Source: Candidatus Hydrogenedens sp.
Lineage (GTDB): Bacteria > Hydrogenedentota > Hydrogenedentia > Hydrogenedentales > JAEUWI01
NCBI GenBank assembly: GCA_016125095.1
Contig: WGMK01000016.1
Location: 1-64,000 of the forward strand
Reading direction: 5' to 3'
DNA: 64,000 bases
The position numbers and the translations under genes are program-made. The notes under the pieces were generated by a model. That model made no database searches and was not told where the DNA came from. It saw nothing but the letters and a program-made list of their open reading frames with translations. Positions 53,142 through 62,500 of this stretch are shown piece by piece (within the stretch, counting starts at the first letter, position 1; each line of letters begins with the position of its first letter).

Positions 53142-55277
53142 ATGGCGATTACTTACGAATCCGACGGCAACAATATCGTGACGCTGACCCTGGACCTGCC
53201 AGGGAAGTCGATGAACGTGATTAACGAGGCGCTGGGCGAGGCGGTCGCGGGCGTGGTGGATCAGCTCGAGGCGCACGCGGACCTCAAGGGCGTGATCGTC
53301 ACCTCGGCGAAGGACAGCTTCGTGGCGGGCGCCGATATCGACATGCTCTTCAAGCTGAAGACGCCGCAGGAAGCCTTCGATTCCATCGAGCGCTTCAAGT
53401 CCCTGCTGCGCCGCATCGAAAAGCTGGGCAAGCCGGTGGTGGCGGCGGTGAACGGCACGGCGCTGGGCGGCGGGCTGGAGATTGCGCTGGCCTGCCATCA
53501 CCGCGTGGCGCTGAACAACCCGAAGGCCAAGCTCGGCCTGCCGGAAGTGAAGCTGGGACTGCTGCCCGCAGGCGGCGGCGTGACGCGCCTCGTGCGTCTA
53601 CTCGGCCTGCAGAACGCCTTCCCCTACCTGGTGGAGGGCAAGGAGATGACCCCGGCGGAAGCCAAGGCCGCGGGCATCGTCGATGAGCTGGCCGACACGC
53701 GCGAGGAGATGATGGCGAAGGCGGTGGCGTGGATCGAGGCGAACCCGAAGGCCGTGGCGCCGTGGGACGTGAAGGGCTTCAAGATTCCCGGCGGCGCGCC
53801 CACGCACCCGAGCCTCGCGCCGGTGCTGGCCATCGCCCCGGCCATGCTGCGCAAGAAGACCTACCGCAATTATCCGGCGGCCGAGGCGATCATCAACACT
53901 GCGGTAGAAGGCGCGATGACCGACTTCGACACCGCGAGCCGCATCGAGTCGCGCTACTTCGCGGGGTTGGCCACGGGGCAGGTGGCGAAGAACATGATCA
54001 GCGCGTTCTGGACGCAGTTGAACAGCATCAAGGGCGGCACGAGCCGGCCCGATGTGCCCAAGACGGAGACGAAGAAGGTGGGCGTGCTGGGCGCCGGTAT
54101 GATGGGCCACGGCATTGCCTACGTCAGCGCGATGTCGGGCATGGAAGTGGTGCTGAAGGACGTGAACCAGGCGGCGGCCGACGCCGGCCGGGCCAAGTGC
54201 GAGGCGCTGCTGAAGAAGCGGGTGTCGCGCGGGAAGATGGCGCAGGACAAGATGGACGAGATCCTCGGCCGCATCACCGCGACGGAGTCGGCGGAGGACC
54301 TCAAGGGCTGCGACCTGATCATCGAGGCGGTGTTCGAGGACCGCGACCTGAAGGCGAAGGTGACGGCGGAAGCCGAAGCGCAGCTGACCGAGGACGCGAT
54401 CTTCGGCTCGAACACCTCGACGCTGCCGATCACGGGGCTGGCGGCCGCGTCGAAGCGCCCGGCGAATTTCGTGGGCGTTCACTTCTTCTCGCCGGTGGAC
54501 AAGATGCCGCTGGTGGAGATCATCCGCGGCAAGGAGACTTCGGACACCGCGCTGGCCAAGGCCTTCGACTATGTGCTGAAGATCAAGAAGACGCCGATTG
54601 TGGTGAACGACAGCCGCGGGTTCTACACCTCGCGCGTGTTCAGCACCTATGTGCAGGAAGGCCAGGCGCTGCTGGCCGAGGGACAGCATCCGCGCGCGAT
54701 CGAATCCGCCGGGCTGCAGGCCGGTATGCCGGTGGGGCCGCTCGCACTTTCCGACGAGGTCAGCCTCGGGCTGATGAAGCACATCCACGACCAGACGAAG
54801 AAGGACTTCGAGGCCGAGGGCAAGACCCTGCCGGAGCACCCGAGCTGGGTGGTGATGGACACCATGGTGAACTTGGGACGCAAGGGCAAGGCCGCGGGCG
54901 CGGGCTTCTACGAATACCCGAAGGACGGCTCGAAGAAGTACCTGTGGTCGGGCTTGTCGCAGCATTTCGCGCCGGCCGCCGCCCACCTGCCGCAGCAGGA
55001 ACTGGTGGACCGCATGCTCTATGTGCAGGCCATCGAGACCGTGCGCTGCATGGAAGAAGGCGTGTTCACCTCGGTGGCCGACGGCAACATCGGCAGCATC
55101 TTCGGCTGGGGCTTCGCGCCCTATGCCGGCGGCACGCTGCAGTTCATCAACCACGTGGGCCTGGACAAGTTCATCGCGCGCGCGGATGAGCTGGCCGCCA
55201 AATACGGCGACCGTTTCCAGCCCCCGAAGATGCTGCGCGACATGGCCGCAGAAGGCAAGAACTTCGTCGCCGCGTAG
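53142..55277 (+). CDS. fadB: Fatty oxidation multifunctional protein (enoyl-CoA hydratase / 3-hydroxyacyl-CoA dehydrogenase)
   Basis: A 711-residue fusion. The N-terminal crotonase domain (1-190) has VAGADIDMLF, GTALGGGLEIALAC and LGLPEVKLGLLPAGGG with the oxyanion-hole and glutamate residues. The central Rossmann domain (about 305-490) begins GVLGAGMMGHGIAYVSA and contains GSNTSTLPIT, and NFVGVHFFSPVDKMPLVEII. The C-terminal dehydrogenase repeats follow. Together with the thiolase upstream it performs three steps of beta-oxidation. A terminator follows at 55303. Confidence 0.95.
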   Translation: MAITYESDGNNIVTLTLDLPGKSMNVINEALGEAVAGVVDQLEAHADLKGVIVTSAKDSFVAGADIDMLFKLKTPQEAFDSIERFKSLLRRIEKLGKPVVAAVNGTALGGGLEIALACHHRVALNNPKAKLGLPEVKLGLLPAGGGVTRLVRLLGLQNAFPYLVEGKEMTPAEAKAAGIVDELADTREEMMAKAVAWIEANPKAVAPWDVKGFKIPGGAPTHPSLAPVLAIAPAMLRKKTYRNYPAAEAIINTAVEGAMTDFDTASRIESRYFAGLATGQVAKNMISAFWTQLNSIKGGTSRPDVPKTETKKVGVLGAGMMGHGIAYVSAMSGMEVVLKDVNQAAADAGRAKCEALLKKRVSRGKMAQDKMDEILGRITATESAEDLKGCDLIIEAVFEDRDLKAKVTAEAEAQLTEDAIFGSNTSTLPITGLAAASKRPANFVGVHFFSPVDKMPLVEIIRGKETSDTALAKAFDYVLKIKKTPIVVNDSRGFYTSRVFSTYVQEGQALLAEGQHPRAIESAGLQAGMPVGPLALSDEVSLGLMKHIHDQTKKDFEAEGKTLPEHPSWVVMDTMVNLGRKGKAAGAGFYEYPKDGSKKYLWSGLSQHFAPAAAHLPQQELVDRMLYVQAIETVRCMEEGVFTSVADGNIGSIFGWGFAPYAGGTLQFINHVGLDKFIARADELAAKYGDRFQPPKMLRDMAAEGKNFVAA

Positions 55278-55302
55278 CCGACGCGATACGACACAACCCT
55301 TC

Positions 55303-55336
55303 CGCCCCCGGTGCCCGCGCGCCGGGGGCGTTTTTG
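55303..55336 (+). terminator. Rho-independent terminator of the fad operon
   Basis: CGCCCCCGG and CCGGGGGCG form a 9-bp stem with a 10-base loop, followed by TTTTTGTTT. It ends just before the convergent thioesterase gene. Confidence 0.88.
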
Positions 55337-55337
55337 T

Positions 55338-55763
55338 TTACGCCATGAAGCGCTCGAGCACGGCGCGGATATCGTCGGGCAGGGGGATGGCCTTTTCCTG
55401 TTCATAGTCGACCCAGCACATGACCGTGCGTCCGTGGGCCATCAGCGTGTCGTCGCCTTCGAGAAAGACGCCCTGCTCGAGATGGAAGCTCCGGTTGCCG
55501 ATCTTGGTGACGCGCGTGCCGATGTCGAGCTGGGCGGGATAGTGCACCTGACGCCTGAAGTCGCAGCCGATGGAGACGAGCCCGAAGCCCTTGCCGCCTA
55601 CCTTCATGCCCGAGGCCGCGCCCTGGTCGCGCAGAAAGCCGATGCGCGCCTGCTCGAGATAGGTGAAATAGATCGCGTTGTTCACATGGCCCATGCTGTC
55701 CATGTCGCTCCAGCGTACCTCGATGCGCTTCCACGCGGCGAAGTCATTGCGGTTGAGGGTCAT
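55338..55763 (-). CDS. Acyl-CoA thioesterase, 4HBT hot-dog fold
   Basis: A 141-residue single hot-dog thioesterase of the 4-hydroxybenzoyl-CoA / YbgC group. The diagnostic RWSDMDSMGHVNNAIYFTYLE carries the catalytic aspartate, with FLRDQG and VSIGCDFRRQVHYPAQLDI after it. AAGGAGC precedes the chosen ATG at 55763; a longer in-frame start at 55784 lies seven codons upstream. It faces the fad operon and may balance CoA esters in the same pathway. Confidence 0.88.
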   Translation of the reverse strand: MTLNRNDFAAWKRIEVRWSDMDSMGHVNNAIYFTYLEQARIGFLRDQGAASGMKVGGKGFGLVSIGCDFRRQVHYPAQLDIGTRVTKIGNRSFHLEQGVFLEGDDTLMAHGRTVMCWVDYEQEKAIPLPDDIRAVLERFMA

Positions 55764-55839
55764 GCGGCGCTCCTTCTGCTTCATCCCGGTCGGATTTTAG
55801 CAGACAGGCTAAGCCGAAGGCGTGCCGATAGCGCCGTCA

Positions 55840-56067
55840 CAACCGCGGGAGCGGTTGAAATAACGTAGCCCCGGGTTGGGCTGTGCGTCCGCGCACGGTC
55901 CTACCCGGGAAAACCGCAGCACGAAAGAACCGCGGCAGCGGTTCATGAAGAATGCTGGTCTCAGCAACCACTTCCGTGGTTGAACCAGCGGGCTTGTGTC
56001 CCCGGGTAGCCTCGCGAGGGCGCTCGGCAACCGCGGGGCTACGATGTTTCAACCGCTACCGCGGTTG
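55840..56067. repeat. Palindromic intergenic element, family 2
   Basis: About 228 bases with terminal inverted repeats of roughly 35 bases: the left end reads CAACCGCGGGAGCGGTTGAA and the right end, read from the other strand, CAACCGCGGTAGCGGTTGAA, each followed by a near-identical CGTAGCCCCG. These ends are themselves hairpins (CAACCGC/GCGGTTG). CCCGGG-rich inner stems resemble family 1 in plan but not in sequence. No open reading frame of note. It lies between the thioesterase and rmuC. Confidence 0.82.
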
Positions 56068-56083
56068 AGAGGCCCGGTGTTGA

Positions 56084-57706
56084 TCAGTCCTGGTCGCCGT
56101 CAGCGTCGGTCAAGTCTGCCGTTGTCTCCTCCTCCTCCGGCTCGCCCAATTCCGCGCGGAATTCTTCGGCCTCGACGCGGCGGGGGGCGGCATCGACGGT
56201 ATCGATGACGGGAATGTCGTCGCCGGTGGAGGCGCCGAGTTCCTTGAACTTGCGGGTGGTGACGAGCACGCGGGTTTCGAGCGAGCCGACGGCCTTGTTG
56301 TAGCCGTCGGTGGCCTGCTCGAGTCCTTTGCGCATTTTCTCGAAGTGGCCGGCCAGGACACGCACGCGTTCATAAAGCAGAATGCCGAGCTTGCTGATTT
56401 CCTTGGCGTTCTCGGTGAGCTGTTCCTGGCGCCATCCGTAGGCCACGGCCTTGAGCAACGCGATGAGCGTGGTGGGCGTGGCCATGAGCACCTTGCTGTC
56501 CACGCCAAACTCGATGAGCCGCGGATCCTGCTCGAGCGCGGCACTGAAGAAAGATTCGCTGGGCAGGAACATGACGACGAATTCGGGGGCGGTGTCGAAC
56601 TGATCGTGGTAGGCCTTCTGGCCCAGCTGCTTGATGTGCTTGCGTACCTGATCGGCATGGCGCAGCAGGTGCGCGGGCTTGTCGGCGTCGTCGGCCTCGA
56701 GCGCGTCCATGTAGGCGTCGAGCGCGACCTTCGAGTCGACGACAATGGTCTTGTTGTTCGGCAGCTTCACGATGAGGTCGGGTCGCAGTTTGCCGGTCTC
56801 GGTGTCGGTGGATTCCTGCTGCACGAAGTCGCAGTACTCGAGCATGTCGGCCAGCTCGACGACGCGCTTGAGCTGGAGTTCGCCCCAGCGCCCGCGCACG
56901 GCGGGCGAACGCAGCGCCTTGACGAGGTTGCCGGTTTCCGATTGAAGTCGCTGCTGGCTTTCGCCGAGCTGCTTGAGCTGTTCGGTGAGCTGGCCGTAGG
57001 CGCTGGAGCGCGCCTTCTCGAGTTCGCCGATGCGGGTATCGACTTTTTCCAGCGAGACGGCGAGCGGCTTGACGAGTTCGTTGATGGCGGTCTGGCGCTT
57101 TTCGAGATCGAACTTGGCGCCTTCCTGCTGCTGGGAAAGCGCGGCCTTGGCGAATTCGGTGAACTGCTCGGTGTTGGACTTGAGCGCCTGCGCCGACAGC
57201 GAGGCGAAGGTGTCTTTCAGGCGCGCTTCGGCCTCGGCGAGCAGCGCGAGTTTTTCCTGGGCGGCGCGGCGCTCCTCTTCCATGCGCGTTTCCAGCTCGC
57301 GGATGTGGGAGCGATCGCGCGAAAGCTGCTCTTGCTGCACCCGGATTTCCTGATCGCGTTCGATCACGATTTCCTCAAGCCGGGGGATCTGGTTGCAGCG
57401 TTCGAGGGCAGAGGCGAGCCGTTGGCGCTCTTCACCGAGTTGCCGCTGCGTTTGCGCGAAATCCTCCGACAGGGTGTCCAGGCGATTCCGGTTTTCCTCG
57501 AGTTCGCGCCGGAGGGTATCGGCGCGCTCGTCGGCCTGTTTCAGCGTAAGTTCGTTGAATTGCTCGACATAGTCGAGGTTCTGGCGATAGCGTGAACGCA
57601 GCGCCAGCCAGACTATGAGCGTGCCAAGCAGCAAACCCAGCGCGGCGCCGGCGGCCGCGCCGAGGCCGATAAAGGGCAAATGAGGTTCGAATAGGGTCCA
57701 GTTCAT
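56084..57706 (-). CDS. rmuC: DNA recombination protein RmuC
   Basis: A 540-residue RmuC-family protein. An N-terminal membrane helix (LGAAAGAALGLLLGTLIVWLAL) is followed by a coiled-coil of about 200 residues rich in E, R, L and Q, then the RmuC nuclease-like core: RGRWGELQLKRVVELADML, LIVKLPNNKTIVVDSKVALD, YHDQFDTAPEFVVMFLPSES and KVLMATPTTLIALLKAVAYGW. It helps suppress inversions and handle DNA ends. The C-terminal tail is acidic (EEEETTADLTDADGD). It is divergent from the Fis-type regulator gene. Confidence 0.94.
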   Translation of the reverse strand: MNWTLFEPHLPFIGLGAAAGAALGLLLGTLIVWLALRSRYRQNLDYVEQFNELTLKQADERADTLRRELEENRNRLDTLSEDFAQTQRQLGEERQRLASALERCNQIPRLEEIVIERDQEIRVQQEQLSRDRSHIRELETRMEEERRAAQEKLALLAEAEARLKDTFASLSAQALKSNTEQFTEFAKAALSQQQEGAKFDLEKRQTAINELVKPLAVSLEKVDTRIGELEKARSSAYGQLTEQLKQLGESQQRLQSETGNLVKALRSPAVRGRWGELQLKRVVELADMLEYCDFVQQESTDTETGKLRPDLIVKLPNNKTIVVDSKVALDAYMDALEADDADKPAHLLRHADQVRKHIKQLGQKAYHDQFDTAPEFVVMFLPSESFFSAALEQDPRLIEFGVDSKVLMATPTTLIALLKAVAYGWRQEQLTENAKEISKLGILLYERVRVLAGHFEKMRKGLEQATDGYNKAVGSLETRVLVTTRKFKELGASTGDDIPVIDTVDAAPRRVEAEEFRAELGEPEEEETTADLTDADGDQD

Positions 57707-57785
57707 GGCATGGACTATAGCGCGAGTACAGGGTCGTGTAAAAGAGGTCTGGACATCTGAGCTTCAGGAGTGTAGCCTTGAAGGC

Positions 57786-58307
57786 ATGGCGAGAGTGCGG
57801 CTCGACATACAAGACCTGCCGAACCAGATCGCTTTGAAGGCGATGCTGGAATCGGACGGGCACGAAATGGCGCGCGACGGCGGCGATGCGCAGGTGCTGA
57901 TTACGGACACTGCAAGCCGCGCCGCGGCGGTCTGCCGCGAGATTCCCACGCTAGTGCTGACAACGATGGCGGGTGTGGCGGAAGCGGTACGTGCCATGCG
58001 CCAGGGAGCGGCGGGCTACATCCTGCTGCCGTTTCAGCCGGGCGAGGCGGGGCTGATGGTGGAGCGCGCGTTGTTATTCGCCAAACCGCTCACCGCTCCG
58101 CCGATCAACGAGGAAGAGAACGTCGTGGCGCTTACCCTGGAAGAGGTGGAAGACGTACACATTCTCGACACGCTGCGGCGGTGCCGGAACAACCAGGCGC
58201 GGGCCGCGCGCGAACTGGGCATCGGGCGCAATACCCTGTGGCGCAAACTGAACCGCATCCGCGAAAAGATGGCCAAGCCCGAACGGCCTGCCCCGCCCGA
58301 CGAATAG
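57786..58307 (+). CDS. Fis-type DNA-binding regulator with a degenerate receiver domain
   Basis: The 173-residue product has a CheY-like fold in its first 110 residues (DAQVLITDTASRAAAVCREI as the phospho-acceptor strand, LVLTTMAG, then AAGYILLPFQPGEA). The acidic pair normally at the receiver N-terminus is not visible, and the conserved lysine of the K-P-F motif is replaced by leucine (LLPF), so phosphorylation switching is doubtful. The C-terminus is a Fis/HTH-8 helix-turn-helix (ILDTLRRCRNNQARAARELG, GRNTLWRKL). It resembles the RegA/PrrA class without the sigma-54 AAA domain. It starts at ATG 57786 and has no kinase partner nearby. Confidence 0.8.
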   Translation: MARVRLDIQDLPNQIALKAMLESDGHEMARDGGDAQVLITDTASRAAAVCREIPTLVLTTMAGVAEAVRAMRQGAAGYILLPFQPGEAGLMVERALLFAKPLTAPPINEEENVVALTLEEVEDVHILDTLRRCRNNQARAARELGIGRNTLWRKLNRIREKMAKPERPAPPDE

Positions 58308-58371
58308 TCCGCCACGGGCTACGTTGCAAATCGTGTTGCCCCTTCTTCAACTCCCCTGTAAAGGAATCCCA

Positions 58372-59361
58372 ATGCGCGCTGTGGTGTGTCATTCGTATGG
58401 TCCCCCCGAAAACCTTTCCATCGACACGGTGGACGATCCGCAGCCCGGCAAGGGCGATGTGCTGATTGATGTGTACGCGGCGGGCCTGAACTTCCCAGAC
58501 ACGCTGCAGATTCAGGGCAAGTACCAGTTCCAGCCGCCGTTTCCCTTTACGCCCGGCTCCGAAATCGCCGGGGTGGTCAGCCATTTGGGCGAAGGCGTGA
58601 CGCAATTGGCTGTGGGCGACCGGGTGCTGGCGATGGCGGGCATCGGGGGCATGGCGGAGAAGATTGTGGTGCCGGAAGCCTTCGCGCTGAAGATTCCAGC
58701 GGACATGGACATGCCCTCGGCGGCCGGCTTCCTGATGATTTGCGGCACGTCGTTCTACGCGCTGAAGCAGCGCGGGCGCCTGATGCCGGGCGAGACGCTT
58801 CTGGTGACGGGCGCGAGCGGCGGCGTGGGCCATGCCGCGGTGCAGCTGGGCAAGGCCATGGGCGCCCGGGTGATAGCCGCGGCCAGCACACCGGAGAAGT
58901 GCGCGGTGGCGAAGGAGGCCGGAGCCGACGAGACGATTTGCTACGGTAGCGAATCGCTGAAGGACCGCGTCAAGGCCCTCACCGGCGGCGCTGGGGCCGA
59001 TGTCATCTATGATCCGGTGGGCGGCGAGCTGTTCGACCAGTGCGCGCGTTGCGTGGGCTGGAACGGCCGGATACTGGTCATCGGCTTCGCCTGCGGCGAG
59101 ATTCCCGCGTTCAAAACCAACCTGGCGCTCCTGAAGGGCAGCTCGATTGTGGGCGTGTTCTGGGGCGACTGGATTCGACGCGAGCCGGAGGCGCATTTCG
59201 CGAACTGTCAGGAGCTGTTTACGCTTTTCGAGCAGGGCAAAATCCGGCCGCATATTTCCCAGACATTCCCCCTAGAACAGGTTGCAGACGCGATGAACGT
59301 GTTTATCGAGCGCCGCGCCGTGGGAAAAATCGTGCTGGAAATGCAGCAGGAACAAGCCTGA
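58372..59361 (+). CDS. NADPH:quinone oxidoreductase / zinc-type alcohol dehydrogenase family protein
   Basis: A 329-residue MDR-superfamily enzyme of the QOR group. Visible features are AGLNFPDTLQIQGKYQF, the PFTPGSEIAGVV strand, the Rossmann start LLVTGASGGVGHAAVQLGKAMGA, and VIYDPVGGELFDQ. No zinc-ligand cysteines sit in the usual places, so it is probably a zinc-free quinone or enone reductase. AAGGAA lies before the ATG at 58372. It could detoxify alkenals or quinones; the substrate is not certain. Confidence 0.9.
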   Translation: MRAVVCHSYGPPENLSIDTVDDPQPGKGDVLIDVYAAGLNFPDTLQIQGKYQFQPPFPFTPGSEIAGVVSHLGEGVTQLAVGDRVLAMAGIGGMAEKIVVPEAFALKIPADMDMPSAAGFLMICGTSFYALKQRGRLMPGETLLVTGASGGVGHAAVQLGKAMGARVIAAASTPEKCAVAKEAGADETICYGSESLKDRVKALTGGAGADVIYDPVGGELFDQCARCVGWNGRILVIGFACGEIPAFKTNLALLKGSSIVGVFWGDWIRREPEAHFANCQELFTLFEQGKIRPHISQTFPLEQVADAMNVFIERRAVGKIVLEMQQEQA

Positions 59362-59498
59362 CCTGCGGCGGATCTTGCGCCTCAAAGCAGAGAAATAATT
59401 ATCAGGTGCAGAAATCCGCATAATGGTATATGATGGTCTAGAACGTTGAACCGATAGGTCCGTGTGGATTAGGGGGCTGTCCCGGATTTACTCGCAAC

Positions 59499-59519
59499 GC
59501 CGGCACTCGGAGTGTCGGC
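59499..59519 (+). promoter_or_regulatory. Hairpin at the ribosome site of the kinase gene
   Basis: GCCGGCACTC and GAGTGTCGGC are 10-base arms with one mismatch around a single base. The repeat ends where GGAGGAG begins, 12 bases before the TTG start, so it could mask or expose translation, or serve as an operator. Confidence 0.45.
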
Positions 59520-59531
59520 GGGAGGAGTGGA

Positions 59532-62500
59532 TTGGACAATCGAAGCGGCATTCTCATGGCACTGCTGGCAGTGCGGATGGGGCGCGTAGCAGAGGCAGCG
59601 TTGCGGCAGGCATCCGTTGATGCCGGTACTCCGGAGCGGGTGCAATGGCGCGCCTTCCTGCTGGATATGCGGGCCATCACCGAAGACGAATCGGCGTCGC
59701 TTTCGGCGCTTGCCGAAGACCTGTTGAACGTGGCCGGCGACGATCTGCCGCGAGCCGCAGCCATGCTCCAGGCCGAACCCCTCCTGAATTTTCTCTACGC
59801 GCCCGAAGGCACCGATTCGCCGGACGACACGGACGGCGGCGGCAAGACGGCGCCCATGGGCCAGCGGCAGCGGGAGTGGCTGGAAGCGGAACAGGCGGTG
59901 CAGCCGGAAACGCCCGGGCGCTACCGCCACATTTCGCAGCATGGCGTGGGCGGCATGGGCCGCGTGCTGCTGGTGCACGACTCCAGCCTGGGCCGCGATA
60001 TCGCGCTGAAGGAACTGCTGGCCGATATCGAGGGCGGCTCCACCGGACCCGACACGCCGCTGCGGAAAAGCACCGAAGTCACGGCGCGCTTCCTGCAGGA
60101 AGCCTTTGTCACGGCGCGGCTGGAACACCCGAATATCGTGCCGGTGTATGAAGTGGGTCGCCGGCCGGCCGGCAATCTCTTCTACACCATGCGGCTGGTG
60201 CGCGGTAAGACGCTCGGCCAGGCGATTGCGGCGGGGAAAACGCTGCAAGATCGACTCGGGCTGCTGCCCAATTTCCTCAGCCTGTGCCACGCCATCGCCT
60301 ATGCCCACAGCCGCAAGGTTATCCACCGAGACATCAAGCCCTCGAACATCATGGTGGGCGAGTTCGGCGAGACCGTGGTGCTCGACTGGGGCGTGGCCAA
60401 GGTGCGCGACGAAGAGGATCCCTTCGAAGAATCCATCCGCCGCACGCCGCAGGACCTGAAGGAATCGCCGGGCGCGTGGCTCGAGACGGAATACGGCACC
60501 GCGGTCGGGACGCCGCAGTACATGTCGCCCGAGCAGGCGCTGGGCAAGCTGGACGAGGTGGACGAGCGCTCGGACGTTTATGCGCTCGGCGTGGTGCTCT
60601 ACGAGATCATCGCCGGAAATCCGCCCTACAAGTCGAAGAGCCTGCAGGCGCTGCTGCTCGAGGTGTCGCGCGGGGAATACCCCAAGCTCGCCGAAGTGGA
60701 ACCCGATGTGCCGCCGGAACTGGCGAGCATCTGCAACCGCGCGATGCAGCGCTCGCGCGACTTGCGCTATGCGAGCGCGGCGGCACTGGCCGAGGAAATC
60801 GAGCGCTTTCAATCGGGCCTGCTGGTCAAGGCTTACGAATATCATCTGCCCGAACTGATGCGCCGCTATTACCGGCGCAATCGGCAGGTGGTGCATACGG
60901 CGGGCCTCGCGGCAGCGGCGGTTCTCGTCATCCTCGTTGTCGCGTACTGGAATATCTGGACCGCCCGCGACCGCGAGCATGCCGAGCGCGTGGCCGCGGA
61001 AAACCGAGGATACCGCAGCCAGATACTGCTGGCGCAATCGGAAATCGACGCCCATCGCTTCGGTCCGGCATCGGAGGAATTGACCGCGACCCTGCCGGGT
61101 CAACGGCACATCGAATGGGGATTGCTGGCGGCGGCCTGCGCGCAGGAATCCGTCCGGTTCGACGCGGGCCGTCCGCTGCTCGAGGCGCATTTCGTAGGCG
61201 GCGGCCGCGTGCTGACAAGGAATATCGACGGCCTGCTGGAACTGTGGGACCCGGCGGAACGATCCGCCATCGCAAGTTGGGAACTGCCGAAGCTCGGTGT
61301 ACGCACCGTGCGCGTAGACGAGACCGGCGCGTATGCGGTGGTGGCGCTCACCGATGGGCACCTGCACCGCATCACGCTGGAACCGGGCGGCGAGGATCAA
61401 TCGGTAGCCTCAGGCCGGACGACCTTGAATGCTGCGGAATTCTCGCTGGACGGCAAGGAGATTGTGACGTGCGGCGCCGATGGCGATGTCCGCTTTTTCG
61501 ACGCGGCCACGATGACAGAGACCTTGCGCTGGCGCACGCGCGGTAATGTGCTCCGGGCGCGGCCATCGCCGGACGGCAGCTATGTCGCACTGTGGTCGGA
61601 CGACCGGACCCTCGCGGTACGGGACCGGCGCAATGGCGATGAAATCATGAAACTGCCGGGCGAGTTGCCGGAGTGGTCGCCCGACGGGCGCGCCATGGGA
61701 TTCCGCGATGGCGACGAGGCGGGGGTCGTCTGGCTGGCGGACCAGCGCGTCGTGCGGCTGAAGGGCCATCACAACCGTGTGAACAACGTGGCCTTCGCGC
61801 CGGATGGCAGCACCGTGCTGACGGCTTCAGACGATGGCACCGCCCGGCTTTGGGATCCTGCCACTGGCGAGACGGTGCGCGTGCTCGCGGCGCAATATCC
61901 GGTGCGAAACGCCGTCTTTGCGCTGGACGGGCAAGCGGTGGCGCAGTGGACCGAGGCCTATTTGCGGATACTTCCGCTGGAGGCCGGTGCCGAACCGCTG
62001 GACTATGCGGGCCACGCAGAAGTCATGACCGTGGGCAAAATCGCTCCCGACGGGCGCCGCGCCCTGACGTCCAACTGGGACGGCACGGCCCGCATCTGGG
62101 ATTTGGACCGGCCCGGTCGGTTCGACGCCATTGCTGAACTGCGGTCGGATCTCGCGTCGGCGTGCTACGCCGATGCCGAGGGCGTGCTGGGTACGCTGCA
62201 GCGCAACGGCATGCTGTCGGTGCTGGATGCATCGACGCATGCGGAGCGGCTGCGCGGCGTGGCGCGGGGACCGATCATCGGCGACGCGATAGCGACCGGC
62301 GCGGCCGGCCAGCGGATGGCCGCTGTGCTGGATGCGTTCGCCCCGGTGGTGACCGAAACCGCGCCGGGCGCCGCCCCGATACTGCTGCGGGAGCCTTCCA
62401 TCGTGCAGGACATCGCCATGGATGCCGCCGAGATGCGCGTGGCATGCGCGCGGTGGGACGGCCTCGTATCGGTACATGACGCAGAAACGGGCGCATTGCT

